A stretch of 64,000 nucleotides of DNA from positions 1-64,000 of the forward strand of contig NZ_BMOV01000005.1 in assembly GCF_014647255.1 (NCBI RefSeq), written 5' to 3'. This stretch comes from Iodidimonas muriae (lineage in GTDB: Bacteria; Pseudomonadota; Alphaproteobacteria; Sphingomonadales; Rhodothalassiaceae). Both the position numbers and the translations under genes were made by a program. Each line of letters opens with the position of its first letter. The first letter of the stretch is position 1. Positions 1-8,836 of the stretch are shown piece by piece. Under the pieces are notes generated by a model. That model was not told the DNA's origin. It did not search any database and was given only the letters and a program-made list of their open reading frames with translations.

Positions 1-68
<68 letters not shown>

Positions 69-73
69 TTTTC

Positions 74-105
74 AAAGGCTTAGGCATAATCGCCTGAGCC
101 TTTTT
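74..105 (+). terminator. Rho-independent terminator after tRNA-fMet
   Basis: A 12-bp stem (74-85 with 92-103, one G-T pair, 6-nt loop) is followed by a T run. It sits just downstream of the tRNA and inside the left end of the island. Confidence 0.8.
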
Positions 106-110
106 GCATT

Positions 111-134
111 CCACGGAAGCAATACGGAAGCACG
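111..134 (+). repeat. Putative integrase arm-type site, left
   Basis: These 24 bases are identical to 10067-10090 and contain CGGAAGCA twice, 11 bp apart. A diverged copy lies at 10363-10385. Position just inside attL and again near attR fits arm-type binding sites for the integrase or its excision factor; that role is inferred. Confidence 0.6.
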
Positions 135-219
135 AGAATCACAGAAAATTATATTTCTTATAATGAATGGCTGCTGCTAAGTTCCGCTGAGGATGCGCGA
201 ATTACGAAACGGGGAAATT

Positions 220-3200
220 ATGCAGCATACACTTGATCAGCTTCTTGTTTCCTATAGGAGCTCTGCCCGGTCCGAGCGTGAGAAGGGTGGATATTTTGAG
301 CGGCTGGTCAAAGTCTTCCTTGAGTATGACAGCACCCAAAAGCAATATTTTTCAGAAGTTGTAACCTTTGCAGAATGGGCGAAGGGGCAAGGGTGGAGCG
401 AAGTCGACACAGGAATTGATCTGGTTGCGACTCTTGCGGACGGATCAGGCTATGCCGCTATTCAGTGCAAATTCTATGCACCTGATTACCGCGTTCAGAA
501 GCCTGATCTGGATAGCTTTATTTCGGCGGCATCCAATGACCTGTTTACCCGCCTTATTATTGCGGACACGACCCGCCAAGAGTTTGGGCGGAATGCGAAA
601 GAAACACTCGATAAGCTGTCAAAAGATTGGAACCGGATCAACATTGACGATCTGGAAGCCAGCCGGATTGATTGGTCGCAGTTTCTTAGAACTGGCACCA
701 TTAGCCTCGCGCCCAAGAAAGAATTACGAGTTCATCAGCGAGACGCATTGAAAGCTGTCGTTGGTGGGCTTGAAAGTGCTGATCGCGGCAAGATGATCAT
801 GGCCTGCGGCACGGGTAAAACCTTCACCGGGTTGCGCATAGCTGAAGAAATGGCAGGCAAGGGCAAGCTGGTGCTGTTCATGGTGCCGTCGCTTGCGCTT
901 ATGTCTCAGACGGTGCGCGAATGGAAGAATGACTGCCAAGAAGATTTCACCGCCTATTCAGCATGTTCGGATACTAGGATTGGGCGGTATGGGGACCCGG
1001 ATAGCCTTGATCTGGATGTGCATGATCTGGCTTTTCCGGCAACCACTGATGCCGCGAAAATTGCGCGGCAGGTAAGCCTTGCCAGTTCAGACAAGATGAC
1101 GGTTGTTTTTTCAACCTACCATTCGATTGATGTGCTGACCCGTGCACAAAAGAATTACGGCCTGCCTGACTTCGATCTGGTTATTTGCGACGAGGCGCAT
1201 CGAACCACCGGTGTCACGCTGAAGGATGAGGACGACAGCGCCTTTGTCCGTATTCATAGCAATGATTATGTTGCCGCCAAGAAGCGGCTCTATATGACAG
1301 CCACGCCGCGCATCTTTGGGGATGCGGCGAAGCGCAAGGCAGATGATCACGACGCCGAATTGGCCTCAATGGATGATGAGGCGAAATTTGGGGAGGACCT
1401 GTTTCATCGCGGATTCGGCTGGGCTGTCGAAAATAATCTGCTGACAGATTACAAGGTGGTTGTGCTGGCCGTTGATGAAGGGCTTGTTTCAACGACGATC
1501 CAGAACCGGCTCAAGGATGGTGCGGAGCTTACCTTAGACGATGCTACCAAGATTATCGGCTGTTATAAGGCTTTGACCAAAAGCGATATGAGGGCGGACC
1601 TTGAGTTTGATCCGAACTCAATGAAACGGGCGCTTGCTTTTTGCCACAGCATTGCCAAGTCAAAAATCATCAGGGATGAATTTACCAAAGTCGTTGAGGA
1701 ATATAGAAAAAGCGACCTCATTGACGATGAGAACCTTTTATATACTGAAGTTCAGCATGTAGATGGCAGCTATAGTGCCACAGCCCGTGAGGAATTGCTG
1801 AATTGGCTGAAGGCCGATACCGATGAGAATACCTGTCGCATCCTGACCAATGCCAAGGTGTTGTCTGAAGGGGTGGATGTGCCCGCCCTTGATGCCATCA
1901 TGTTCATGCATCCTCGCAAGAGCCAGATTGATGTGGTGCAATCCGTTGGCCGGGTGATGCGTAGGGCCGAGGGCAAAAAGCTTGGTTATGTGATTTTGCC
2001 GGTTGCCATCCCGCCCAATACCAAGCCTGAAGAAGCCCTGAACGATAACGAGCGGTATAAGGTCGTTTGGCAAATTCTGAACGCGCTGCGCGCCCATGAT
2101 GAACGGCTGGATGCACGCATCAACCAAGCCAGACTGGGCGAGGATATTAGTGACAAAGTGGTGTTGGGGCACATTTCTTCGGAAACCGAACTTAAAGAGC
2201 TAACCGCCGTTGTGGAGGATTTTTCCACAACCAGAACCAGAGCGGAAAAAACAGGGTCCGGCATTGGAAAATATGGCCCGGATCGAAGGCCAGTCGGCGA
2301 CGATGAAAAGGGGCAAAGTGAGCTCCAGTTCGAAGAGTTTACCCGCGCTATCATGGCTAAGATTGTCGAGAAGTGCGGCACCCGTGAATATTGGGATACA
2401 TGGGCAAAAGACATTGCCAAGATCGCCCAAACCCATATCACACGCATCACCACGATTGTTGCCAATCCGGGGGCAGAGCGGGATGCGTTCCTTGCCTTTC
2501 TTGAGGAACTACAAGACGACCTGAATCCCGAGATCAGCGAGGCCGAAGCGATCGAGATGCTGGCCCAGCATCTGATCACCAAGCCGGTCTTTGATGCCCT
2601 GTTCAAGGGCAGCACGTTTACCAAGGAGAACCCGGTTTCGCGCGCCATGGAAATTGTGCTGGGGCAGTTGCACGAGCACAATCTGGCCAAGGAATCCGAA
2701 AGCCTTGCCAAGTTCTATGCCAGTGTGGAGCGACGCGCCGAAGGGGTGGTTACGGCGCAGGGCCGCCAGTCGTTGATCACCGAGCTTTATGACCGGTTTT
2801 TCCGCAATGCCTTCCCGGTGCTGACCCAGCGCCTTGGTATTGTTTATACACCGGTTGAGGTGGTGGATTTCATAATCCACTCGGTGAACGACGTGCTGAA
2901 AGCCCAGTTCGGGCAAAACTTAGGGTCCAAGGGCGTTCATATTCTTGATCCCTTCACCGGCACTGGCACTTTTATCACCCGGCTTTTGCAATCGGGCCTG
3001 ATTGCACCCGAGGAATTGGAGCACAAATACAAGAACGAGATTCACGCCAACGAGATTGTTCTGCTGGCTTATTATATAGCGGCCATCAATATCGAAACCG
3101 TTTATCACGAGCTGGTTCAGGGCGAATTGCGTGAGGATACGCCCTATCATCCTTATACCGGCATTCTGCTAACCGATACTTTCCAGATGTACGAGCAGGA

Positions 3201-5106
3201 GCGCGACATGATCGCCAATCTGCTGCCCGATAATTCCGAACGCCGGACCAAGCAAAAAGCGCTGGATATTCGGGTGATCATCGGGAATCCACCTTATTCG
3301 GCGGGGCAGGGCAGTGCGAATGATAATGCGGCGAATATTGCATACCCGGGTTTGGATGCAAAAATTCGCAATACCTACGCTAAGCATTCAACGGCGACGC
3401 TTAAGAACGCGCTTTATGACAGCTACATCCGGGCCATCCGCTGGGCCAGTGACCGCATCGGCAAGGCCGGTGTTATGGCCTATGTTACCAATGCAGGCTG
3501 GGTCGATGGTAATGCCACAGACGGTTTGCGCAAATGCCTCGCCGAAGAATTCAGCGATCTTTATGTGTTCCATTTGAGGGGCAATGCCCGCACTGCTGGC
3601 GAGCAACGCCGCAAGGAGAAAGGGAACGTTTTCGGCGAAGGTACTCGCACGCCAGTTGCGATCTACGTCTTCGTCAAAAACCCTGACGCAAGCGAGCATG
3701 GCCGCATCCATTTCCATGATATTGGCGATTATTTGGATCGGAACCAGAAGCTGGCGATCATCCGGGATTTTCGTTCCATTGATGGCATCACAGCGGTCAA
3801 GGGCTGGAAGCGGATCACGCCGGACGAGAATAATGACTGGCTTGATCAGGTGGATCGCAGCTTTGACCGCTTCATGCTTATGGGTGCCAAACGCTACAGG
3901 GGTGAGCCGCTTATCTTTAAAGACTTCTCTAATGGTCTCAAAACTCAGCGAGATGCATGGGCTTACAATTTTTCGTCTATGAAGCTTAAGGTCAATATGA
4001 GTCGAATGATGGAGGCTTACAATGAAGCTGTCGATAAGCTTGGTGGGCGATCCATCGACGATATAAAAAAAGCTGCCAATTATGACGCCAAGCGTATTTC
4101 TTGGAGCGACCACCTTTTCAATGGAGTGAAGCGAGCTGTCCGCGCAACAAGTGAAAGCGGGGGCGTGGTGCAATCTCTCTATCGTCCCTTTGAACGCTCA
4201 TGGGCATTCTATTCAGCTCTGTTCAATGATCGGCGGGGCCAAATGCCGCGCATCTTCCCGAATGCGGCGGCGGAAAACCTCGTGATCCAGGTCTGCGGTA
4301 TTGGTGGGAAAGGGTTCTCAGCCCTCATGTCAAACACGTTGCCTGATATTCAGGCGATGTTTAACGGCCAGTGTTTTCCGCTCTACCTGTATGAGGAAAA
4401 ACAACCGGATGATCGCCAGTACACGCTGGAAGGCGAAGACACGTCTCTAACCCGCCGTGATGCCATTACCGATGAGGGGCTGGCGCATTTCAATGCTGCC
4501 TATCCCGGTGAAAAGATCAGCAAGGAAGATCTGTTCTATTATATCTATGGCTTGCTGCATTCGCCCGACTATCGGGAACGGTTCAAGAACAATCTCGCCA
4601 AGGCGTTGCCTCGCATTCCGGCGGTGAAAACCTTTGCCGATTTCGTCGCCTTCCGCGATGCGGGCCGCGCGCTGGGTGATCTGCATGCGAATTTCGAGAC
4701 TGTTGAACCATATATGGTCACCTTCAAGGAAGGCGATCACCGCCTGATCCCCGAGGCAGACGCTGATCCGGTGAAGTTCTACCGCGTTAAAAAGATGAAA
4801 TTTGGTGGCAAGGGGAAAGATAAGGACAAGACCACCGTTATCTATAATGAAAACATCACCATGCAGAACATCCCGCTGGAAGCCTATGACTATGTGGTGA
4901 ACGGCAAGCCCGCGCTGGAATGGGTGATGGACCGCCAAGTGGTCAAAACAGATAAGGCCAGCGGTATCGTCAACGATGCCAACGACTATGCCAATGAAAC
5001 TGTCGGTGATCCCAAATATCCGCTGTTACTGTTTCAAAGGGTTATCACCGTTTCGCTGGAAACCATGCGGATCGTGGGCAATCTGCCATCGCTCGATATT
5101 GATTGA
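220..5106 (+). CDS. Type ISP-like restriction-modification enzyme (nuclease-helicase-methyltransferase)
   Basis: One chain of about 1,628 residues. From the N-terminus: an Mrr-like nuclease (about residues 15-110, GIDL and QCK as the D-QxK pair), a superfamily 2 helicase (Walker A CGTGKT near 196, CDEAH near 323, MTATP near 358, QSVGRVMRR near 575), an N6-adenine methyltransferase (DPFTGTGT near 909, NPPY near 1022), and a long C-terminal region suited to target recognition. Order and length match the LlaBIII/LlaGI type ISP family, which cut and methylate as single polypeptides. ATG 220 has GGGGAAA upstream; an earlier in-frame ATG at 193 has its GAGG directly against it and would add nine residues. 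It stands alone at the left end of the island as defence cargo. All catalytic motifs look intact. Restriction activity and target site are inferred, not seen. Confidence 0.9.
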   Translation: MQHTLDQLLVSYRSSARSEREKGGYFERLVKVFLEYDSTQKQYFSEVVTFAEWAKGQGWSEVDTGIDLVATLADGSGYAAIQCKFYAPDYRVQKPDLDSFISAASNDLFTRLIIADTTRQEFGRNAKETLDKLSKDWNRINIDDLEASRIDWSQFLRTGTISLAPKKELRVHQRDALKAVVGGLESADRGKMIMACGTGKTFTGLRIAEEMAGKGKLVLFMVPSLALMSQTVREWKNDCQEDFTAYSACSDTRIGRYGDPDSLDLDVHDLAFPATTDAAKIARQVSLASSDKMTVVFSTYHSIDVLTRAQKNYGLPDFDLVICDEAHRTTGVTLKDEDDSAFVRIHSNDYVAAKKRLYMTATPRIFGDAAKRKADDHDAELASMDDEAKFGEDLFHRGFGWAVENNLLTDYKVVVLAVDEGLVSTTIQNRLKDGAELTLDDATKIIGCYKALTKSDMRADLEFDPNSMKRALAFCHSIAKSKIIRDEFTKVVEEYRKSDLIDDENLLYTEVQHVDGSYSATAREELLNWLKADTDENTCRILTNAKVLSEGVDVPALDAIMFMHPRKSQIDVVQSVGRVMRRAEGKKLGYVILPVAIPPNTKPEEALNDNERYKVVWQILNALRAHDERLDARINQARLGEDISDKVVLGHISSETELKELTAVVEDFSTTRTRAEKTGSGIGKYGPDRRPVGDDEKGQSELQFEEFTRAIMAKIVEKCGTREYWDTWAKDIAKIAQTHITRITTIVANPGAERDAFLAFLEELQDDLNPEISEAEAIEMLAQHLITKPVFDALFKGSTFTKENPVSRAMEIVLGQLHEHNLAKESESLAKFYASVERRAEGVVTAQGRQSLITELYDRFFRNAFPVLTQRLGIVYTPVEVVDFIIHSVNDVLKAQFGQNLGSKGVHILDPFTGTGTFITRLLQSGLIAPEELEHKYKNEIHANEIVLLAYYIAAINIETVYHELVQGELREDTPYHPYTGILLTDTFQMYEQERDMIANLLPDNSERRTKQKALDIRVIIGNPPYSAGQGSANDNAANIAYPGLDAKIRNTYAKHSTATLKNALYDSYIRAIRWASDRIGKAGVMAYVTNAGWVDGNATDGLRKCLAEEFSDLYVFHLRGNARTAGEQRRKEKGNVFGEGTRTPVAIYVFVKNPDASEHGRIHFHDIGDYLDRNQKLAIIRDFRSIDGITAVKGWKRITPDENNDWLDQVDRSFDRFMLMGAKRYRGEPLIFKDFSNGLKTQRDAWAYNFSSMKLKVNMSRMMEAYNEAVDKLGGRSIDDIKKAANYDAKRISWSDHLFNGVKRAVRATSESGGVVQSLYRPFERSWAFYSALFNDRRGQMPRIFPNAAAENLVIQVCGIGGKGFSALMSNTLPDIQAMFNGQCFPLYLYEEKQPDDRQYTLEGEDTSLTRRDAITDEGLAHFNAAYPGEKISKEDLFYYIYGLLHSPDYRERFKNNLAKALPRIPAVKTFADFVAFRDAGRALGDLHANFETVEPYMVTFKEGDHRLIPEADADPVKFYRVKKMKFGGKGKDKDKTTVIYNENITMQNIPLEAYDYVVNGKPALEWVMDRQVVKTDKASGIVNDANDYANETVGDPKYPLLLFQRVITVSLETMRIVGNLPSLDID

Positions 5107-5176
5107 TGCCAATAGTGCCAATAGTGCCAATAGCATCACCGTTTAGGTTCTAATGGCGCTATTGGCGCTATTGGCA
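5107..5176. repeat. TGCCAATAG repeats forming an 18-bp hairpin
   Basis: Three head-to-tail copies of TGCCAATAG (5107-5133) face two inverted copies at 5159-5176. Two of the direct units can pair with the inverted pair over 18 bp with one G-T pair. It lies between convergent genes, so it may act as a two-way terminator, although no T run follows; the repeated units could also be protein-binding sites. Confidence 0.7.
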
Positions 5177-5186
5177 CCGGGGCTGT

Positions 5187-7304
5187 TCATGGTCTTAAGG
5201 CCGGATTGACAAGGAAGCGCTTGCTTTCCCGGCCCGCTGTTTCGCCTTGGCGGGCAAAGGCCGGTTTCAGCCAGTGATAGCCGCTTAAGGTCAGGCAGGC
5301 ATCCATCACGGCTTTTGCAGTTTCGTTCTTAAGAAAGGTCCGCCGCAAATCGCGCACGCTAAGGCTTTTGGGCTTTTCCGCCTCGATATGGCGGGCGATC
5401 CTTAAGGCGATGGGATCAATGCTTTGCCCGTCCGCCTCGCCAAAGGCCCGTTGCGCCATGGGCCAGAAATAGTCTTCCAAAAGCCTTAAGGCGCGTTGCA
5501 TGGCCGAGGCGCTGATTTCTGTGGGTTCCGCCGGCCCCTTAAGGGGATCGGCAGCCCAATCCAGCATGCTTAAGGTCAGCGCCAGCCTTAAGGCGCGTCC
5601 CTCGATCTTGCCCCACCAGCCCGCAAGGCGGCCCATGGGGGCACGATCCGCCACCGCTTCCCACCATGGATTGAAGATCGCCTGCGCCTCTTGTGCCATC
5701 TTTAAGGTGATGGGAGCGGGCTTGCCTTGATCGTCGATGCCCATCTTAAGGCCCTCAAGCCGCCTTAAGGCCGTTTCCAATATCTCATGGCAGGGCTTCC
5801 CCTTCGGCACCCGACGCTTAACGGGATCGGGGCAGACATACAGAAAGCGGGCGTTCAGGCCATCATCATCACCGCTCAAGAGAAGTTTCTTCAGACGGTC
5901 GGGCTGGATACCGCCAAGGATAGAGGTGCCAAGATAAGGAATGAAAATGGGTTTCTCGCCGTTCTTCACCCGGTCGATGCTATAGGTGCCGCCTTCATAC
6001 GCTTCCAGCCAGAAGGCGCGGTCGCCGCCGCGTGTGCCGTTATAGCGGTCGAAGTTGGATAACCAGCCCGCCAGTTCATCACGATAGATAAGAAGCCCGC
6101 GCGGATTGGCCGGAAGCGCCCGGCATAGGGCTTCGATGGTGGCATCCGTTACCATCAGCCGCTTGTGTTCGGGGGCTTGGGGCTCCATGGCATCTTCAGG
6201 CAGGCGGGGGGCAGGCTGGCCCTTTGCCACAGCGTCCTTGCAGGCTTTTGCCCAAGCCTCATGTTTGAGGAAGGCTTCTTGCTTGGTGGTTTCATAATCG
6301 CGCAAATCTTGTTGTAAGGCGTCGCCATATTCGGCCTCGATGGCCTTCACGGTTTGCATGATCGGGCGCATGGCCGGGCTTTTACCTGCCGAGGGTGCGC
6401 CTACCAGCGCAAACCACAGGATCGGTGATTGGGTCCATTGACCAAAGGCAAAGATGGTGCGGCTGTTGCCAATCAGGCTTGCGGATACGGCGAACAAAGA
6501 AGCGGCCACATAATCCATTGGGGCCGAGGTGGCCTCGCTGGTGGCCTCCACCCAATGCGCCAATGCCGGGGGCAGGCTATCGAGCGGGAAGGCTGGGGCC
6601 GGAAGCGCCGGGTCGAGAAAGTGGCGATCCGGTTGCGGCCAGTCATCATTGGCAGCGCTTGCCTTATGGGGAAGCTCATAGGGTGCGGCATGGCGGGCCA
6701 GGGCGCGCACATATGCCGCTGTCCAGCCATCGGCCACAGCATCCGCTGCATCCCATTTGGCTGGAAGCCCAGCTTTGAACGCCATGGAAGCGCCTATGGT
6801 GTCCAAGGCGGCCTTGATGCCTTCAAGGGAGGGTGTGATCAAGGATACCCGCGCACCCTGTTCCAAAAGCTTTGCCGCCACAGACTGGGCATAGGCCATG
6901 CCCGCTTGGTCATGGTCTGGCCAGATCACGACGGAACGGCCCGCCAATAGCGACCAATCGGTTTTATGAGCGGCATTGCTGCCGCCCATGCTGGTGGTGG
7001 CAACCAAGCCCAGCCCCAAAAGGGCGTCGGCGGCCTTTTCGCCTTCGGTGACAATCAAAAGATCATCGGCGCTGCCATGAATGCGGTCTGCCTGATAAGG
7101 CAAGCGGCGGGGCGGCATTTGCCATTGGTCCGTTACCGGATCATAAGGCTGAAAGCTCTTGCCGCCATCGGCCAGATCGAACCGGTATATGTAACCATAA
7201 GGTTGGCCCTCGCTGTCCTTATATACGTATAGGTAAGAGGGCGTCCCCAAACGCGGATGAGCCTTAGGTAAGCTATAAGGAGCCTTATGTAACTTAACGG
7301 TCAT
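5187..7304 (-). CDS. TOPRIM primase / DUF3987 helicase-like replication protein
   Basis: 705 residues. A TOPRIM domain lies near the N-terminus (EGEK at 87-90, WPDHD ending at 132), followed by a DUF3987-type P-loop ATPase domain (GAPSAGKS near residue 300; RDELAGW further on). The family is found in mobile elements and is thought to prime and unwind the element's own DNA. It overlaps the upstream 100-residue gene by 11 nt, so the two are probably translationally coupled, and that gene supplies what looks like the missing N-terminal primase segment. The C-terminal third is unusual: Leu-Arg, Leu-Ser and Leu-Lys pairs are repeatedly written with CTTAAG, using TTA and AGG codons that are scarce in neighbouring genes. 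A catalytic role in island replication is inferred from family and context. Confidence 0.85.
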   Translation of the reverse strand: MTVKLHKAPYSLPKAHPRLGTPSYLYVYKDSEGQPYGYIYRFDLADGGKSFQPYDPVTDQWQMPPRRLPYQADRIHGSADDLLIVTEGEKAADALLGLGLVATTSMGGSNAAHKTDWSLLAGRSVVIWPDHDQAGMAYAQSVAAKLLEQGARVSLITPSLEGIKAALDTIGASMAFKAGLPAKWDAADAVADGWTAAYVRALARHAAPYELPHKASAANDDWPQPDRHFLDPALPAPAFPLDSLPPALAHWVEATSEATSAPMDYVAASLFAVSASLIGNSRTIFAFGQWTQSPILWFALVGAPSAGKSPAMRPIMQTVKAIEAEYGDALQQDLRDYETTKQEAFLKHEAWAKACKDAVAKGQPAPRLPEDAMEPQAPEHKRLMVTDATIEALCRALPANPRGLLIYRDELAGWLSNFDRYNGTRGGDRAFWLEAYEGGTYSIDRVKNGEKPIFIPYLGTSILGGIQPDRLKKLLLSGDDDGLNARFLYVCPDPVKRRVPKGKPCHEILETALRRLEGLKMGIDDQGKPAPITLKMAQEAQAIFNPWWEAVADRAPMGRLAGWWGKIEGRALRLALTLSMLDWAADPLKGPAEPTEISASAMQRALRLLEDYFWPMAQRAFGEADGQSIDPIALRIARHIEAEKPKSLSVRDLRRTFLKNETAKAVMDACLTLSGYHWLKPAFARQGETAGRESKRFLVNPALRP
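5194..5770. repeat. Dense array of CTTAAG motifs inside the primase gene
   Basis: Ten CTTAAG hexamers were counted by eye, starting at 5194, 5284, 5328, 5401, 5485, 5538, 5569, 5587, 5745 and 5764; nine read CTTAAGG on the plus strand and five are the full palindrome CCTTAAGG. They fall in two reading frames of the gene, so codon preference alone does not explain them. Only scattered copies were noticed elsewhere (for example 3400, 3985, 7351). Confidence 0.75.
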
Positions 7305-7596
7305 TGCTGATCCCCGCTTGCTGCTCGATGAGCCCTAAGGCTTGGCTTTGCTTAAGGCCGTATACATAGGCGTATAAGCTGATCACATCGCCGCCGCCGT
7401 CGCCGGTGGCATAGTCACGCCAAGCGCCGGTCATAAGATTGACCTTGAAGCTCCCTCGCTTGCGGTCGGCCCGTGTTGGGTTGAGAGCCACCCAATAGCG
7501 GCCTTCGCGCCGTCCGCTGGGCAACAGGCGGGAGATGAGGCTGAACAAGAGCGGTTGCACAAATTGGCTCACGGTCTGAAAGCGATCAGTTGTCAT
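7294..7596 (-). CDS. Small CHC2-like primase N-terminal module without zinc ligands
   Basis: 100 residues from ATG 7596. The segment LNPTRADRKRGSFKV...WRDYATGDGGGDVISL follows the layout of a CHC2 primase zinc-finger domain, but the cysteine and histidine ligands are absent. The start overlaps the end of the AlpA-like gene by 11 nt and the end overlaps the primase/helicase by 11 nt, so the three genes form a coupled set. The likely role is as the N-terminal part of a primase split over two polypeptides. The resemblance is by eye; a profile search would be needed to place it firmly. Confidence 0.6.
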   Translation of the reverse strand: MTTDRFQTVSQFVQPLLFSLISRLLPSGRREGRYWVALNPTRADRKRGSFKVNLMTGAWRDYATGDGGGDVISLYAYVYGLKQSQALGLIEQQAGISNDR

Positions 7597-7828
7597 TGGC
7601 CACCTCCGAGGTAGAGGCGACCAGCTTGCTTTCGATCCACTGATCCAGATCAAGGCGGCGATAGCGGATGGAACGGCCAGAGATTTTGACAAATCGCGGC
7701 CCGCCACCGCGCACCCGCCAATTGCGCAAGGCGCGCACCGAATGGCGGATATAATCGGCGGCCTCATATTCGTTGATCAGTTGATAGAGATAATCGCGGC
7801 GTGCTGCGGCAATAGATTGGTCCGGCAT
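7586..7828 (-). CDS. AlpA/MerR-like helix-turn-helix protein (excisionase family)
   Basis: 80 residues from ATG 7828, which has GGAG eight bases upstream; the frame continues upstream only to a TTG. The segment EYEAADYIRHSVRALRNWRVRGGGPRF...RSIRYRRLDLDQWI is a typical HTH_17 winged helix as in AlpA and Xis-like proteins of satellites and islands. Such proteins switch on integrase or excision genes and bend DNA at attachment sites. It is the first gene of the alpA-primase set and may regulate both excision and replication; that is inferred from the family. Confidence 0.8.
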   Translation of the reverse strand: MPDQSIAAARRDYLYQLINEYEAADYIRHSVRALRNWRVRGGGPRFVKISGRSIRYRRLDLDQWIESKLVASTSEVANDN

Positions 7829-7924
7829 AAAGTGACTCCATATTGGCTTTCCCAACGCTTGATTGCGCTGTGGTGCTTATGGAATTGCCCTTATCCCGGA
7901 CCTCAAAACAGGGTCACAAATCCA

Positions 7925-8716
7925 CTAATTATGATTTGTGGAATTGAGTTTTTGTATCGTTCGCCGGATGGTTTCGTCAGACAGGCCGTTGCGGCCTTCT
8001 CGGGGGATATCCGGGTTGTTGTCCAGAATGTACTCCCGGACATGGTAAGCAATAAGACTGTTGCCATCGGATGGCGTAAACGTCCCTTGCTGCACGAGGG
8101 TTTTATAGGCCGCAACGATCAAGGCCATTTTGCTGTCTGGTCCAGATCGCCTTGTTTTTTTCAGTCTATGATCGGCGGCGACAATCTCACTATGCTCTAT
8201 TTTTTCTGGGAATTGCGTTTTGATCCAAGGTCGCGGAATGAGCTTTACAGTTTCCATTTTAAGGCTGCCGAGGTGAACATCATCGTTAGAAAAGCTGTGA
8301 TTGCCCCGCCAATAATCCGCGGGAACTTCAACGGGGTAATCTTCCGGGCGTCGTGGTTTGACAAAGCCGAGTGCTATAAGCTCCCCTGAATGAACATAGT
8401 TCAGGATGCGTTTTTTTAGGCGCTCATCCATTTCCTGATATTTGTCTGCGTGTTTGCGATCTGAAACTGGAAATGTGTTGGTAAACTTTCCCGTATCTTG
8501 GTTGAACTGGATATGGTTCTGCGCTTTTGCTTGCATAATGGTTCGCCACCATCGACCAGATTCATAGATTTTGGCTTTCCTAAGTCGCAAATACTGTTTC
8601 CGAATGGGTTCGCGGACCAATTGATAATGTGCGTGTGACTTGAGCGCGCCACGTAACCATGCATCCATGCGCTGTTCAGGGGTTAGTCGTCTTCCAAGGC
8701 TAAAATCATAAGGCAT
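7925..8716 (-). CDS. Unrecognised island protein, 263 residues
   Basis: No family was recognised. The protein is rich in basic and aromatic residues, with no signal peptide or membrane segment. The C-terminal part (about 185-263, including PDSKMALIVAAYKTLVQQG and ETIRRTIQKLN) looks helical and could be a DNA-binding winged helix. It starts immediately downstream of four CTTCGGT repeats at 22-bp phase, a position that replication initiators occupy next to iterons, and lies between the integrase and the alpA-primase set on the same strand. Base composition looks AT-richer than the flanking chromosome. A role in initiation or copy control of the element is only a hypothesis. Confidence 0.65.
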   Translation of the reverse strand: MPYDFSLGRRLTPEQRMDAWLRGALKSHAHYQLVREPIRKQYLRLRKAKIYESGRWWRTIMQAKAQNHIQFNQDTGKFTNTFPVSDRKHADKYQEMDERLKKRILNYVHSGELIALGFVKPRRPEDYPVEVPADYWRGNHSFSNDDVHLGSLKMETVKLIPRPWIKTQFPEKIEHSEIVAADHRLKKTRRSGPDSKMALIVAAYKTLVQQGTFTPSDGNSLIAYHVREYILDNNPDIPREGRNGLSDETIRRTIQKLNSTNHN

Positions 8717-8726
8717 TATAGTCTCG

Positions 8727-8836
8727 CTTCGGTATTCTTCGAAGGCTGTACCAGTAAATCCGGTCTGGGCCTTCGGTATAAGGATGAGTGAACTTCGGTA
8801 TAGGAGTGAGAAGGCTTCGGTTTTTTCGGTTCAGGT
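8727..8836. repeat. Iteron-like CTTCGGT repeats with 22-bp phasing
   Basis: CTTCGGT(A/T)T starts at 8727, 8771, 8793 and 8815; the intervals are 44, 22 and 22 bp, i.e. whole multiples of two helical turns. An inverted copy lies at 8846-8854 and another direct copy at 8879-8887, both inside the integrase gene. The first four fill the gap upstream of the 263-residue gene. Confidence 0.75.

Noticed and set aside
8727-8836. CRISPR array
   Set aside because: The repeats are only 7-9 bp with 22-bp period and no separate spacers, and no cas gene is in the window.
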